A stretch of DNA of 64,000 nt, from assembly GCF_011742165.1 (NCBI RefSeq), contig NZ_JAAQTO010000050.1, forward strand, positions 53,543 through 117,542, in the 5' to 3' direction. Shown here one piece after another: positions 20,170-29,027 of this stretch. The notes under the pieces were generated by a model. The model did not search any database. It was not told the DNA's origin and worked only from the letters and a program-made list of their open reading frames with translations. The translations under genes were made by a program, and so were the position numbers. Every line of letters starts with the position of its first letter. The first letter of the stretch is position 1. The stretch comes from Billgrantia bachuensis. GTDB lineage: Bacteria; Pseudomonadota; Gammaproteobacteria; Pseudomonadales; Halomonadaceae.

Positions 20170-21594
20170 ATGAGGTTACGCTTCCCCCGCCCGCCCTTCT
20201 CGCACCTGGGCGTCAAGTTGTTCGTCATCATACTGTCGGTCAATGTATTGATCGCCGGGCTGGTGTTCCTGGCGGTATCGCGCAGCCTCGATCGTGGCTT
20301 CCTCGAGTATCTCGAAACCACCCAGGCCAACCGCGCCGAGACGCTGGCCGAAGGCCTGGGACAGGAGTGGGCGCGCCGTGATGGCTGGCAGTGGCTGCGC
20401 GACTCGCCGCCGGCCTGGGAGCGCCTGGTGCGCCAGCAGCTGTGGCCCGGCGAACGTCCGCCCCACGGCATCGAGCGCCGCCTGGGCGATGCCCGAGACT
20501 TCGTATTACACGATGCCGAAGGCCTGCCGGTAATCGGCCTGCCCCCGGACGATCACGAAATGGCGGCCGAGCTGCATTGGCTGCCCATCGAGTACCAGGG
20601 GCAGCGGGTCGGCACCCTCGGTTATCGCCCACCGCAGCAGTTGATGGCGCGAATGGATCGCATCTTTCTGTCTCGCCAGCAGCGCAACCTGGGCATCATC
20701 GTCGCCGCCCTGGGCCTGGCCTCGCTGCTACTGGCCGGCGGTCTGGCCTGGTGGTTAGGGCGACGCACGCGCAGCATGGCACTCGCCACTCGCAGCCTGA
20801 TCGAAGGCGACTACAGCGCCCGGCTGTCGGAGCGCGGCCGCGACGAGCTCTCGCGCCTGGCTCGCGATTTCAACATGCTGGCAGCCACCCTGGAAGCCAG
20901 CCGAGAGGCACGTAACCGCTGGGTCTCGGATATCGCCCACGAGCTGCGCACCCCGCTGGCAGTGCTGCGCGGCGAGATCGAGGCCATGCAGGACGGTATC
21001 CGTCAGCTCAACCAGGACAACTTGCGTTCGCTGTCGCAGGAGGTAGGCCAGCTCGAGCGGCTGGTGGCCGACCTGCGCCTGCTCTCCCAAAGCGACGCCG
21101 GAGCGCTCGAGGTCCTACTGGCGCCGCTCGACCTGGCGGCGAGCCTCACCTCGCGTCTCGAGGAAGCCCGTGGCTGGCTCGACGATTGCGGCATGGCCCT
21201 GTCCACCTCGATCAACGGGCCGGCCTGGATCCGTGGCGATGCCCCACGCCTGCGCCAGCTATGGACCAACCTGCTCGATAACAGCTGCGCCTACACCACC
21301 TCGCCGGGGCTGCTCGAGGTCCGCCTGGTCCAGGAGTCGAACCGGGTGCGGGTGGTCTGGCAAGACAGCCCGCCGGGGGTGCCCGAAACCGCACTTGGCC
21401 GTCTCACCGAGCGGCTCTACCGCGTCGAGGGCTCGCGCAGCCGCGCCAGCGGCGGCAGCGGCCTGGGTCTCTCCATCGCCAGTGCCTTGGTCAAGAGCCA
21501 CGGCGGCACCATGCAAGCCTCCCCCTCGTCCCTGGGTGGGTTATGCTGGACCCTCGATTTTCCAGCTCTGGATGCCGAAGAACGGACCTCATGA
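20170..21594 (+). CDS. baeS: BaeS-like envelope-stress sensor histidine kinase
   Basis: 474 residues. Membrane helix 1 is near 14-36 and helix 2 near 176-198, with a periplasmic domain of about 140 residues between. HAMP spans about 200-250. HisKA carries H257 in SDIAHELRTPLAVLRGE, and a HATPase domain shows LLDNSCAYT and SGLGLSIASALVKSHGG. Together with the BaeR-like gene 12 nt downstream and a Spy-like gene after it, this is a BaeSR-type system sensing envelope damage. I placed the start at ATG 20170; upstream in-frame sequence does not look coding. Confidence 0.87.
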   Translation: MRLRFPRPPFSHLGVKLFVIILSVNVLIAGLVFLAVSRSLDRGFLEYLETTQANRAETLAEGLGQEWARRDGWQWLRDSPPAWERLVRQQLWPGERPPHGIERRLGDARDFVLHDAEGLPVIGLPPDDHEMAAELHWLPIEYQGQRVGTLGYRPPQQLMARMDRIFLSRQQRNLGIIVAALGLASLLLAGGLAWWLGRRTRSMALATRSLIEGDYSARLSERGRDELSRLARDFNMLAATLEASREARNRWVSDIAHELRTPLAVLRGEIEAMQDGIRQLNQDNLRSLSQEVGQLERLVADLRLLSQSDAGALEVLLAPLDLAASLTSRLEEARGWLDDCGMALSTSINGPAWIRGDAPRLRQLWTNLLDNSCAYTTSPGLLEVRLVQESNRVRVVWQDSPPGVPETALGRLTERLYRVEGSRSRASGGSGLGLSIASALVKSHGGTMQASPSSLGGLCWTLDFPALDAEERTS

Positions 21595-21606
21595 GGAAAG
21601 GCGCCC

Positions 21607-22326
21607 ATGCAAGATTCCGAAACCCCACGTGACACCCTGCTGATCGTCGAGGACGAACCCAAGATCGCGCGCCTGGTCGCCGACTACCTGGAGGGCAGCG
21701 GCTTCGCCACCCAGCATATCGACCACGGCGATCAGGTCCTGCCCTGGCTGCAGAAGCAGCATGTCGACGAGCAGTTGCCGGCGTTGGTGCTGCTAGACCT
21801 GATGCTGCCCGGCATCGACGGACTCACGCTGTGCCGTGAGATTCGCCAGCGTTGGCCCAGTGTGGCAATCATCATGCTCACCGCACGGGTCGAGGAAGTG
21901 GACCGCCTGCTGGGCTTGGAGCTCGGTGCCGACGACTACATCTGCAAACCGTTCAGCCCACGAGAGGTCGTGGCCCGGGTCAAGGCGGTGTTGCGGCGCA
22001 GCCAGGCGCTGCGCGACCCCAACTCGGTCAACGGCAGCCAGCTCGCACTCGACGACGAGGGCTGGCGGGCGCTGGCCGACGGCCTGGACCTGGGACTCAC
22101 CGCGGTGGAATACCAGCTTCTCAAGGTGATGATGCAGGCGCCCGGGCGCATCTTTACCCGCGACCAGTTGATGGATCGCATGTATCGCGACCACCGCATC
22201 GTCTCCGAGCGTACCGTCGATAGCCACGTCAAGAAGCTGAGGCGCAAGATTGCCGACGTCTGGCCCGAGCGCGAGATCATCCGTTCGGTTTACGGCGTCG
22301 GTTACAAGTACCAGCCCGAGGAGTGA
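21607..22326 (+). CDS. baeR: BaeR-like OmpR-family response regulator
   Basis: 239 residues. The receiver domain has acidic residues in VEDEPKIA, phospho-acceptor D64 in LLDLMLPG, and conserved Thr and Lys in MLTAR and CKPFSP. The C-terminal OmpR winged helix contains SERTVDSHVKKLRRKI and VYGVGYKY. The stretches HGDQVLPW and DGLTLCREIR match E. coli BaeR closely. AGGAAAGG precedes ATG 21607. It probably activates the downstream spy-like gene, as BaeR does in E. coli. Confidence 0.9.
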   Translation: MQDSETPRDTLLIVEDEPKIARLVADYLEGSGFATQHIDHGDQVLPWLQKQHVDEQLPALVLLDLMLPGIDGLTLCREIRQRWPSVAIIMLTARVEEVDRLLGLELGADDYICKPFSPREVVARVKAVLRRSQALRDPNSVNGSQLALDDEGWRALADGLDLGLTAVEYQLLKVMMQAPGRIFTRDQLMDRMYRDHRIVSERTVDSHVKKLRRKIADVWPEREIIRSVYGVGYKYQPEE

Positions 22327-22347
22327 CCTTGCTTCTTTCACGATTGC

Positions 22348-22364
22348 TGCAAGTTGGTTGCACA
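22348..22364 (+). promoter_or_regulatory. direct repeat before the Spy-like gene, candidate BaeR site
   Basis: TGCAAG and TGCACA are 11 bp apart within the 85-nt gap between baeR and the Spy-like gene, matching the pair at 19941-19957 in word and spacing. Inferred regulator site. Confidence 0.4.
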
Positions 22365-22411
22365 AGGGCGTACGACACTGCGAGCATCAACCCAAGCCAA
22401 GGAGTGCCCCC

Positions 22412-23068
22412 ATGCGTTTCGACGTCAACCGCAACCTGCTGATTCCCGCCCTGCTCGCCGTGGCCATCGCGCCCATGTCACTGGCGGCCATCGCCTTCCC
22501 GGCCCAAAGCGACGGCGGCTGGCACGAACAGCGCCACGAGCGCTTCGAGGAGCGCCGCCAGGCCATGTTCGAGCGCGCCGGACTCGACGAGGAGACCCGC
22601 AGCGCCCTGGAAGAAGCCCACGACGAGCATTATCAGGCCATGCGCGAATTGCACGAGCGGCACCGCGAACGCATGGACGAGATCCTCGACGAAGAACAGC
22701 GCGAAGCCCTGCGTGAGGCCAAGCGCGAAATGCGCCAGGAGAGGCAGGGAGAACGCCGCGATGAGCGTCTCCAGGACATGCAGGAGCGCTTGACCACCCT
22801 GGTCGACAGCTGGGAACTCTCCGATGCGGAACGTGAACGGCTCACCGAGCTGCGCGAATCTCTGTACGCCGACATGCAGGAACTTCGCGGCCAGCAGTTC
22901 GATTCCCGCGAGGAGCGCCGCGAAGCGTGGCAGTCGCTGCGCGACGAGCACCGGGATGCCCTCGGCGAGGTGCTGACCGATGAGCAGATCGCCGCCCTCG
23001 AGGCCTTCATGCAGCCCCGTCACGCCAAGGGGCATGGCGGGCATCGCGGAGCGCATCATCGCGGTTGA
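22412..23068 (+). CDS. Spy/CpxP-family periplasmic protein
   Basis: 218 residues with a signal peptide (hydrophobic about 9-29). The rest is an extremely charged, helical, Glu/Arg-rich chain ending in a His/Gly tail. LTDEQIAAL near residue 190 is the LTxxQ motif of Spy/CpxP, and ILDEEQREAL near 90 is a related first copy. Spy is an ATP-independent periplasmic chaperone. This protein is longer than E. coli Spy (about 160) and may hold two repeats of the helical unit. Its His-rich end could bind metal. It follows the BaeSR-like genes. Confidence 0.8.
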   Translation: MRFDVNRNLLIPALLAVAIAPMSLAAIAFPAQSDGGWHEQRHERFEERRQAMFERAGLDEETRSALEEAHDEHYQAMRELHERHRERMDEILDEEQREALREAKREMRQERQGERRDERLQDMQERLTTLVDSWELSDAERERLTELRESLYADMQELRGQQFDSREERREAWQSLRDEHRDALGEVLTDEQIAALEAFMQPRHAKGHGGHRGAHHRG

Positions 23069-23087
23069 TTCTGCACACTTAGCTACG

Positions 23088-23120
23088 GCATCGGGCCCGG
23101 CATTGCGCCGGGCCCGATGC
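23088..23120. terminator. hairpin between the Spy-like gene and TRAP dctM
   Basis: A perfect 14-bp stem, GCATCGGGCCCGGC with its complement, and a 5-nt loop lie between two convergent genes. It probably serves both strands. Confidence 0.7.
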
Positions 23121-23146
23121 GTTTCGTGGCCACCTTGCCTCGTGCC

Positions 23147-24466
23147 TCAGTTGTAGAGCACTCCCGGCAGCCAGAACACGATACCCGGCACCATATAGAG
23201 AATGAACATGGCCACGAATACCATCAACAGGAACGGGGCGATACCGATGAAGATGTCGCCCAGCTCTATTCCCTTGGGCGCGATGCCCTTGAGGTAGAAG
23301 GCCGACATCGCCATGGGCGGCGTGAGGAACGAGGTCTGGATGTTGAGCGCCACCAGCACGCCGAAGAACAGCGGGTCGATGCCGAACATGTGCAACAGCG
23401 GCAAGAAGATCGGCACGAAGATGATGATGATTTCGGTCCACTCCAGCGGCCAGCCCAGCAGGAAGATCATCAACTGCGCCAGCAGCAGGAACTGCAGCGG
23501 CGTCAGCGACAATCCGCTGATCCAGTGCTCGATCAGAGTGTGACCGTCAAGCAACGAAAACACCGAGGAGAAGATCCACGAACCGACGAACAACCAGCAC
23601 ACCATGGCACTGGTGCGCGCGGTAAGGAAAACCGCCTCCTTCAGCCGCTGCCAGGTCATCTGCCGGTACGCCGCCGCCAGTACCATGGCGCCCAGCGCGC
23701 CGATGCCCGCCGCCTCGTGGGGCGTGGCCAGGCCGAAGAGAATGGCGCCGAGCACCGCCATGATCAGCACGAACAGCGGCACGAACGAGGTCAGCAGCCC
23801 CCAATAGACTTCGCCCAGCGGCACGTCGAGCTTCTCATCCGACAGCTTGGGCGCGAGCTTGGGATTGATCATCGCTCGCCCCATCACGTAGAGAATGTAA
23901 AGCCCCGCCAGCAGCAGGCCCGGAAGCAGCGCCGCCGCATACAGTCGCACCACCGAGACGCCCGCCATCGCGCCGTAGAGGATCAGCATGATGCTCGGCG
24001 GAATCAGGATGCCGAGACAGCCCCCGGCACAGATCACCCCGCTCGACAGGCGTTTGTCGTAGCCGGCATTGAGCATCGCCGGCAGCGCCAGCAGCCCCAT
24101 CAGCGTCACCACCGCACCGACGATACCGGTGGCGGTGGCGAACAGCGCGCAGGTGATCAGGCTGGCCACTGCCAGCGAAGCCGGCATGCCACGCGCGGCG
24201 AGCTGCAGGCTGCCGAACAGACGGTCGAGAATGTTGGCTCTTTCGACCATGTAGCCCATGAACAGGAACAGCGGCACGGCGATCAGTACGTCGTTGGACA
24301 TGACGCCGTAGGCCCGCTGTACCAGCAGCGGGAAGATGATGTCGCCGATGGCGAAGTAGCCGAAGCCGATCCCCATGGCGATCAGCGTGAAGGCGATGGG
24401 GAAGCCGAGCATGATCAGGATGACCAGCATGCCCAGCATCAGGATTCCGATTTCCGGCTCGCTCAT
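23147..24466 (-). CDS. dctM: TRAP transporter large permease (DctM), system 1
   Basis: 439 residues, about twelve membrane segments, of the DctM/IT family. Typical segments include GFPIAFTLIAMGIGFGYF, LSSGVICAGGCLGILIPPS and FLTPPMAMSAFYLKG. It moves an organic acid inward using the sodium gradient. ATG 24466 overlaps the dctQ stop by 4 nt (ATGA), showing translational coupling. The long open frame on the other strand is an antisense shadow. Confidence 0.92.
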   Translation of the reverse strand: MSEPEIGILMLGMLVILIMLGFPIAFTLIAMGIGFGYFAIGDIIFPLLVQRAYGVMSNDVLIAVPLFLFMGYMVERANILDRLFGSLQLAARGMPASLAVASLITCALFATATGIVGAVVTLMGLLALPAMLNAGYDKRLSSGVICAGGCLGILIPPSIMLILYGAMAGVSVVRLYAAALLPGLLLAGLYILYVMGRAMINPKLAPKLSDEKLDVPLGEVYWGLLTSFVPLFVLIMAVLGAILFGLATPHEAAGIGALGAMVLAAAYRQMTWQRLKEAVFLTARTSAMVCWLFVGSWIFSSVFSLLDGHTLIEHWISGLSLTPLQFLLLAQLMIFLLGWPLEWTEIIIIFVPIFLPLLHMFGIDPLFFGVLVALNIQTSFLTPPMAMSAFYLKGIAPKGIELGDIFIGIAPFLLMVFVAMFILYMVPGIVFWLPGVLYN

Positions 24467-25059
24467 GGCTGCTTGTCTCCTGGCTCTTGCTGGGCGGCCT
24501 TGATTTCGGCCTCCTTGTTGACGGGGATCTCGATCTCCTCGACGTCTTCCAGCCGTCGCGGCCACTTGCCATGCCTGAGGCACAGAAAGCAGCGTGCCAC
24601 CTCGGCCAGCCCCTGGATCGCCAGAAAGGAAGCGCAGGCGGGTATCACGAACTTGTAGGGCCAGATGGGAGGACCACCGGGGGTAAAGGAGCTGTGCTCG
24701 TTCTGGCGGAAAGAGACGGCGAAGAAATCCCAGCCGCTCCACACCAGCGCCAGGATGCCTGGATAGAAGAACAGTAGGTAGAGCGCCAGTTCGATTCCCG
24801 CCTGCCAGCGTGGCGAGAAGTAGCGCGACACTACGTCGGCCCTCACGTGGGCGTTGTGGGCCAACGCATAGGCCCCGCTCATCATGAACAGCGTGCCGTA
24901 GAGCATGTAGCTGGTGTCGTAGGCCCAGGTGGTCGGCGACCCCAGGGCATAGCGCATGAAGACTTCATAGCTCACCACGAAGGTCAGGATAAGGATCGCC
25001 CAGGCGAAGGCCTTGCCCACCCACGTGCTGAGATGGTCGATGAAGAACACGAAACGCAT
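24463..25059 (-). CDS. dctQ: TRAP transporter small permease (DctQ), system 1
   Basis: 198 residues with four predicted membrane helices (near 15-35, 48-68, 90-110 and 137-157) and a charged C-terminal tail. It is the small membrane subunit that couples the binding protein to DctM. I chose ATG 25059 with GAGGTG five bases upstream, rather than the GTG two codons earlier. It lies 114 nt after the dctP stop, with a hairpin in the gap. Confidence 0.88.
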   Translation of the reverse strand: MRFVFFIDHLSTWVGKAFAWAILILTFVVSYEVFMRYALGSPTTWAYDTSYMLYGTLFMMSGAYALAHNAHVRADVVSRYFSPRWQAGIELALYLLFFYPGILALVWSGWDFFAVSFRQNEHSSFTPGGPPIWPYKFVIPACASFLAIQGLAEVARCFLCLRHGKWPRRLEDVEEIEIPVNKEAEIKAAQQEPGDKQP

Positions 25060-25150
25060 GATCACCTCTCACCTTCCTGCGCCACCCACCGGGGCGGCGC
25101 AGGACGGACACGAAACCCGGCGGCTTCCTGCACCGGGGACAGCTGGCTGA

Positions 25151-25169
25151 CCGGGCCCGGCAGGCCCGG
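25151..25169 (-). terminator. hairpin between dctP and dctQ (attenuator candidate)
   Basis: CCGGGCC-CGGCA-GGCCCGG begins 5 nt after the dctP stop. It may stop part of the transcripts, or protect the dctP message, so that binding protein exceeds permease. Confidence 0.5.
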
Positions 25170-25173
25170 CGGC

Positions 25174-26364
25174 TCACAGGATGGTGGAGGTGTCGGTCGG
25201 CTCCTTGCCGAAGAAGTGGCGATATGCCGGCACCTTGGGCGCCGTGCCCTCGAGATGCCAGCCGACCACGCGTTCACAGTACTCGCGCTGATGGTCGATG
25301 ACCTTCTTGAAGAAGGGATCCTGGGATTCGTTCTCGATCACCGTGTTCCACGCATCGAGCTGGGCCTGGAGCACCGAATCGGGCGTGATGTAGGTCTGCA
25401 CCCCTTGCTGCTCGCGCATGGCCTGCAGGTCGCGCGGATAGCGTTCCATGGCCTTCCAGTACATTTCCGACGAGGCGGCCTTGGCGGCGTACTGCAGGAT
25501 TGCCTGGAACTCCTCCGGTAGGCTGTCGTGCTTGTCCTTGTTGTAGATGATCTCGAAGGATTCGCAGTCCTGATGATAGCTGCGCAGCATCCAAGTCTTG
25601 CTGACGTCGGGAAAGCCGAGCAGGCGGTCCGAGGAGGGGTTGTTGAACTCGGCGCCGTCGAGCAGGCCACGGTCCATGGCCGGCACGATGTCGCCGCCGC
25701 CCATGATGGTCACCGCGGCGCCGAATTCGCGCATCAGGTCGGCCGCCAGGCCCACGGTGCGATACTTGAGCCCTTGCAGATCCTCGGCGCCACTGATGGG
25801 CTCCTTGAACCAGCCCAGCGCCTGGGTCGGCATGGGACCGGTGAGATAACCGACCAGCGGCAGTTCGAGCATCTCGAGCAGCTCCGCATACAGCTCCATC
25901 CCACCACCGGTCCAGTACCAGGCGAGGAACTGGTTGGCGTCCCAGCCGAAGGGTGGCGGCGTGCCGAACAGCGAGTAGGCCTTGTGCTTGCCGTACCAGT
26001 AGGCGCAGACCCCGTGCCCACCGTCGAGCGCCCCGGAGATTACCGCATCCTGCAGTTGCAGCGCACCCACCACGGCGCCGGCAGGCAGCAGGTTCAGGCG
26101 CAGCCGCCCGCCCGACATCTCGTTGACGATGCGTACGTAGTCGGCGGCGAACTCGTGAAAGATGTCCTGGTTGGGCCAGGTGCTCTGGAAGCGCAGCGTG
26201 GTGGTCTGAGCCACGGCAATGCTGGGAAAGCCCACCGCCGCCGCCGCACCCGCCCCCACCGCAGCGGCCGAACCGGTGAGAAAGCGGCGGCGCGAGGTAT
26301 CGGTGGACTTGCTGTCGCTGGCGACCTGCCCTTCGGCCTTGGCCGTATTCTTGTCTTGGACCAT
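25174..26364 (-). CDS. dctP: TRAP solute-binding protein (DctP), Tat-exported, system 1
   Basis: 396 residues. The N-terminus carries a twin-arginine signal (SRRRFLTGSAAAVGAG, residues 24-39) after an unusually long charged lead. The mature part is a DctP-family binding protein of the branch that includes the keto-acid binder TakP (WPNQDIFHEFAADY, MPTQALGWFKEPI). Tat export suggests folding in the cytoplasm. Ligand class is probably an organic or keto acid, inferred from that branch only. First gene of dctP-dctQ-dctM. Confidence 0.88.
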   Translation of the reverse strand: MVQDKNTAKAEGQVASDSKSTDTSRRRFLTGSAAAVGAGAAAAVGFPSIAVAQTTTLRFQSTWPNQDIFHEFAADYVRIVNEMSGGRLRLNLLPAGAVVGALQLQDAVISGALDGGHGVCAYWYGKHKAYSLFGTPPPFGWDANQFLAWYWTGGGMELYAELLEMLELPLVGYLTGPMPTQALGWFKEPISGAEDLQGLKYRTVGLAADLMREFGAAVTIMGGGDIVPAMDRGLLDGAEFNNPSSDRLLGFPDVSKTWMLRSYHQDCESFEIIYNKDKHDSLPEEFQAILQYAAKAASSEMYWKAMERYPRDLQAMREQQGVQTYITPDSVLQAQLDAWNTVIENESQDPFFKKVIDHQREYCERVVGWHLEGTAPKVPAYRHFFGKEPTDTSTIL

Positions 26365-26841
26365 CGGATTCTCCAGAAAATATTGTCGTTGTACTTCTGG
26401 CTGCCCGGACCGGCACAGGCCGATCTCGCAGTCATCCCGAAGCCTCCCTGCCAGTGCTGCCTCAGCGTGCTCCCCTTCCCATAGGTGCAGTCGGTTATAT
26501 CAGGTATAGCTGGGGTAACCGCAGGCGCAAGCACCGCTTCCTATGTTCAATTAACGTTCTTGCCAAATCTGTTAACGCAGGGTTGAAGGGCAGGGGCAAA
26601 GGGCGTATTTTATTTGAACGTTCATTCAATAAAACAAGGAACGGCTTCCCGCCGGAGTCGTCAGCCCTGACTCTCCCGTTGGCACATGCGGCTTCGAGCC
26701 CCATGGCAGTACATGGCTGCGTCAGGTCTGAAACATTGGGTAATCTTCAGGCGTGCTTTCGATTGTGAGGAACAATCCTCAGCGCGTCTCGGCAAGGAAT
26801 AGGCGGGAAGGGTCACTCACCTCTGAAAGGAGTTCGCCTGC
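26365..26841. other. 477-nt intergenic region between dctP and betT promoters
   Basis: Divergent regulatory region, noticeably richer in AT around 26500-26640. It contains a BetI-like palindrome at 26615-26624 with AT-rich flanks. I see no convincing gene or RNA. Confidence 0.5.
26615..26624. promoter_or_regulatory. BetI-like operator upstream of betT
   Basis: The palindrome TGAACGTTCA sits inside TTTTATT...TTCAATAAAA, about 220 nt before betT. TetR-family BetI of choline operons binds sites of this form between betI and betT. betIBA is not in the window, so the repressor would act from elsewhere. Inferred from resemblance and position. Confidence 0.5.
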
Positions 26842-28890
26842 ATGGCGCGTAACCTACCCCTTACCGAGCGACGCGATCGGCTCAACCCCGTGGTGTTCCA
26901 CGGCTCGGTGGCTGGCATTCTGGTGTTTCTCGTCCTCACCATGACCTTCACCGAAGAGGCCGGCGCCTTCTTCGACGCCGGCCTGGCCTGGGTCAGCGCA
27001 ACCTTCGGCTGGTACTACATGCTCGCCGTGGTCGCCTACCTCGTCTTCGTGGTCGCCATCGGCCTGTCACGCTACGGCAGCATCCGTCTCGGTCCTGACC
27101 ATTCGCGGCCGGAGTTCTCGACACTGTCCTGGGCGGCAATGCTGTTCGCCGCCGGCATCGGCATCGACCTGCTGTTCTTCAGCGTCGCCGAGCCGGTGGC
27201 CCACTACCTGGCACCGCCGGACCTGGCGCCCGAAAGCCAGGAGGCGATGCGCGCCGCCGTGGTCCAGACCTTCCTGCACTGGGGGCTTTCCGGTTGGGGG
27301 CTCTACGTGCTGATGGGCATGGCACTGGCCTACTTCAGCTACCGTCATCGCCTGCCGCTGGCCATCCGCAGCGCGCTCTACCCGCTGCTCGGAAAGCGCA
27401 TCCACGGCCCTATCGGCAATGCCGTAGACATCACTGCAGTAATCTCCACCGTGTTCGGCATCGCCACCAGCCTCGGTATCGGCGTGATGCAGCTCAACTA
27501 CGGCCTGGCCTACATGTTCGACGTGCCCGAGAGCCTCTCGGTGCAGGTCATCCTGATCGTGCTGGTGGTCGTGCTCGCCACCATTTCGGTAATCAGTGGC
27601 GTGGAGAAGGGCATTCGCCGGCTGTCGGAGTTCAACATGCTGCTGGCGCTGGCCTTGCTGCTGTTCGTGCTGTTCCAGGGCCACACCCTGCAACTGCTCG
27701 ACATGGCGGTGAACAATGCTGGCGATTACTTTTCCAGCTTCGTCGCCAAGAGCTTCGATACCTACGCCTTCGCCGGCGAAGAGGCCAACGAGTGGAAGAT
27801 GTGGTGGACAATCTTCTTCTGGGGCTGGTGGATCGCCTGGACGCCGTTCGTCGGCCTGTTCCTGGCCCGCATCTCGCGCGGCCGCACCATACGCCAGTTC
27901 GTCGCCGGGGCGCTGGGCATACCGCTGGCCTTCATGATGGTGTGGATGTCGGTATTCGGTAACAGCGGTATCGAACTGGTGGCCAACCAGGGCGTCGCCG
28001 AACTCGGTGAGCAGGCGCTGAACACGCCGCAGACCACCATGTACACGCTGCTCGAATACTATCCTTGGGCCGGCGTCACCGCGGCCGTCGTCACCGTGCT
28101 GGGCATCGTGTTCTTCATCACCTCGGCAGACTCCGGTGCGCTGGTACTGGCGAACTTCACCTCGATCCTGTCGGACGTTAACCATGACGCGCCGATCAAG
28201 CTGCGCATCTTCTGGTCGGCAATGATCGGACTGGTAACCGTCGCGCTGCTGATGGCGGGTGGCCTGGCGGCGCTGCAGAGCGCAGTGGTGATCACCGCCC
28301 TGCCCTTCTCGCTGGTGATATTCGCCATCATGCTGGGCATGTACAAGGCGCTCAAGCTGGAGGGAAGCAAGGCCGAGGCGCGCCGTCGCATCGCCGGCAC
28401 CGCACCGGGCGGCGACTGGCGCGAGCGCCTCGACCGTGCCCTGGACATCTCCAACCGTGCAGGTGCCGCGGCGACCATCGAGCATTCCATTCGCCCGGCG
28501 CTGACCCAGTTCGCCCAGGAACTGGAGAGCCGTGGCCAGGAGGCCAACGTGACCGAGGAGCAGATGGAAGGCGAATCCCTCCCCAGCCTGACCCTGCAGG
28601 TCGACCTGGAGAATGCGGCGAGCTTCGTCTATCAAGTGTGCCCGCACCGCATGCGCACACCGAGCTTCCTGCCGGCGGACGACGACTACTACGTGCGGCT
28701 CGATGTCTACCTGGCCGAAGGCGGCCAAGAGAAGGACCTCAACGGCTTCACCCGCGGCCAGGTGATCGCCGACGTGCTCTCGGAGTACGAGCGCCACCTG
28801 CACTTTCTGGCCCTGGCCGACCAGGGCGGCAACGTACAGGCCATGCCGGGCGCAGTGGGCGAACCACCGGCGGATGCCAGCCCGGCCTGA
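26842..28890 (+). CDS. betT: BetT-type choline BCCT transporter
   Basis: 682 residues. Twelve membrane helices cover about 20-500, with the BCCT signature around WWTIFFWGWWIAWTPFVGLF near 315-335. A long cytoplasmic C-terminal domain (about 500-682) is characteristic of osmotically regulated BetT. It imports choline with protons or sodium for conversion to glycine betaine, fitting a halophile. GAAAGGAG precedes ATG 26842, and a TetR/BetI-type palindrome lies upstream. A terminator follows at 28911. Another BCCT substrate cannot be excluded. Confidence 0.88.
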   Translation: MARNLPLTERRDRLNPVVFHGSVAGILVFLVLTMTFTEEAGAFFDAGLAWVSATFGWYYMLAVVAYLVFVVAIGLSRYGSIRLGPDHSRPEFSTLSWAAMLFAAGIGIDLLFFSVAEPVAHYLAPPDLAPESQEAMRAAVVQTFLHWGLSGWGLYVLMGMALAYFSYRHRLPLAIRSALYPLLGKRIHGPIGNAVDITAVISTVFGIATSLGIGVMQLNYGLAYMFDVPESLSVQVILIVLVVVLATISVISGVEKGIRRLSEFNMLLALALLLFVLFQGHTLQLLDMAVNNAGDYFSSFVAKSFDTYAFAGEEANEWKMWWTIFFWGWWIAWTPFVGLFLARISRGRTIRQFVAGALGIPLAFMMVWMSVFGNSGIELVANQGVAELGEQALNTPQTTMYTLLEYYPWAGVTAAVVTVLGIVFFITSADSGALVLANFTSILSDVNHDAPIKLRIFWSAMIGLVTVALLMAGGLAALQSAVVITALPFSLVIFAIMLGMYKALKLEGSKAEARRRIAGTAPGGDWRERLDRALDISNRAGAAATIEHSIRPALTQFAQELESRGQEANVTEEQMEGESLPSLTLQVDLENAASFVYQVCPHRMRTPSFLPADDDYYVRLDVYLAEGGQEKDLNGFTRGQVIADVLSEYERHLHFLALADQGGNVQAMPGAVGEPPADASPA

Positions 28891-28910
28891 TCGACTCTCT
28901 TGCTCCACTC

Positions 28911-28941
28911 ACGGCGGCACCCTTCGGGGGCCGCCGTTTTT
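28911..28941 (+). terminator. intrinsic terminator after betT
   Basis: ACGGCGGC pairs with GCCGCCGT around an inner CCC/GGG loop and is followed by TTTTT. Confidence 0.8.
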
Positions 28942-29027
28942 CTTGCTCATCGACCTTGGCCGGCTTGTGGCAACGCAACATGCAGGAGTAACGTTCTCAC
29001 TACCTTGCACCTCGTTCGGGTATCGCC

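Noticed and set aside
23117..24658. 513-codon plus-strand open frame
   Set aside because: Antisense to dctM; its product is rich in His, Gln, Arg and Asp with no fold or motif, typical of a GC-rich shadow frame.
27067..28908. 613-codon minus-strand open frame
   Set aside because: Antisense to betT, with the same low-complexity composition and no recognisable domain.
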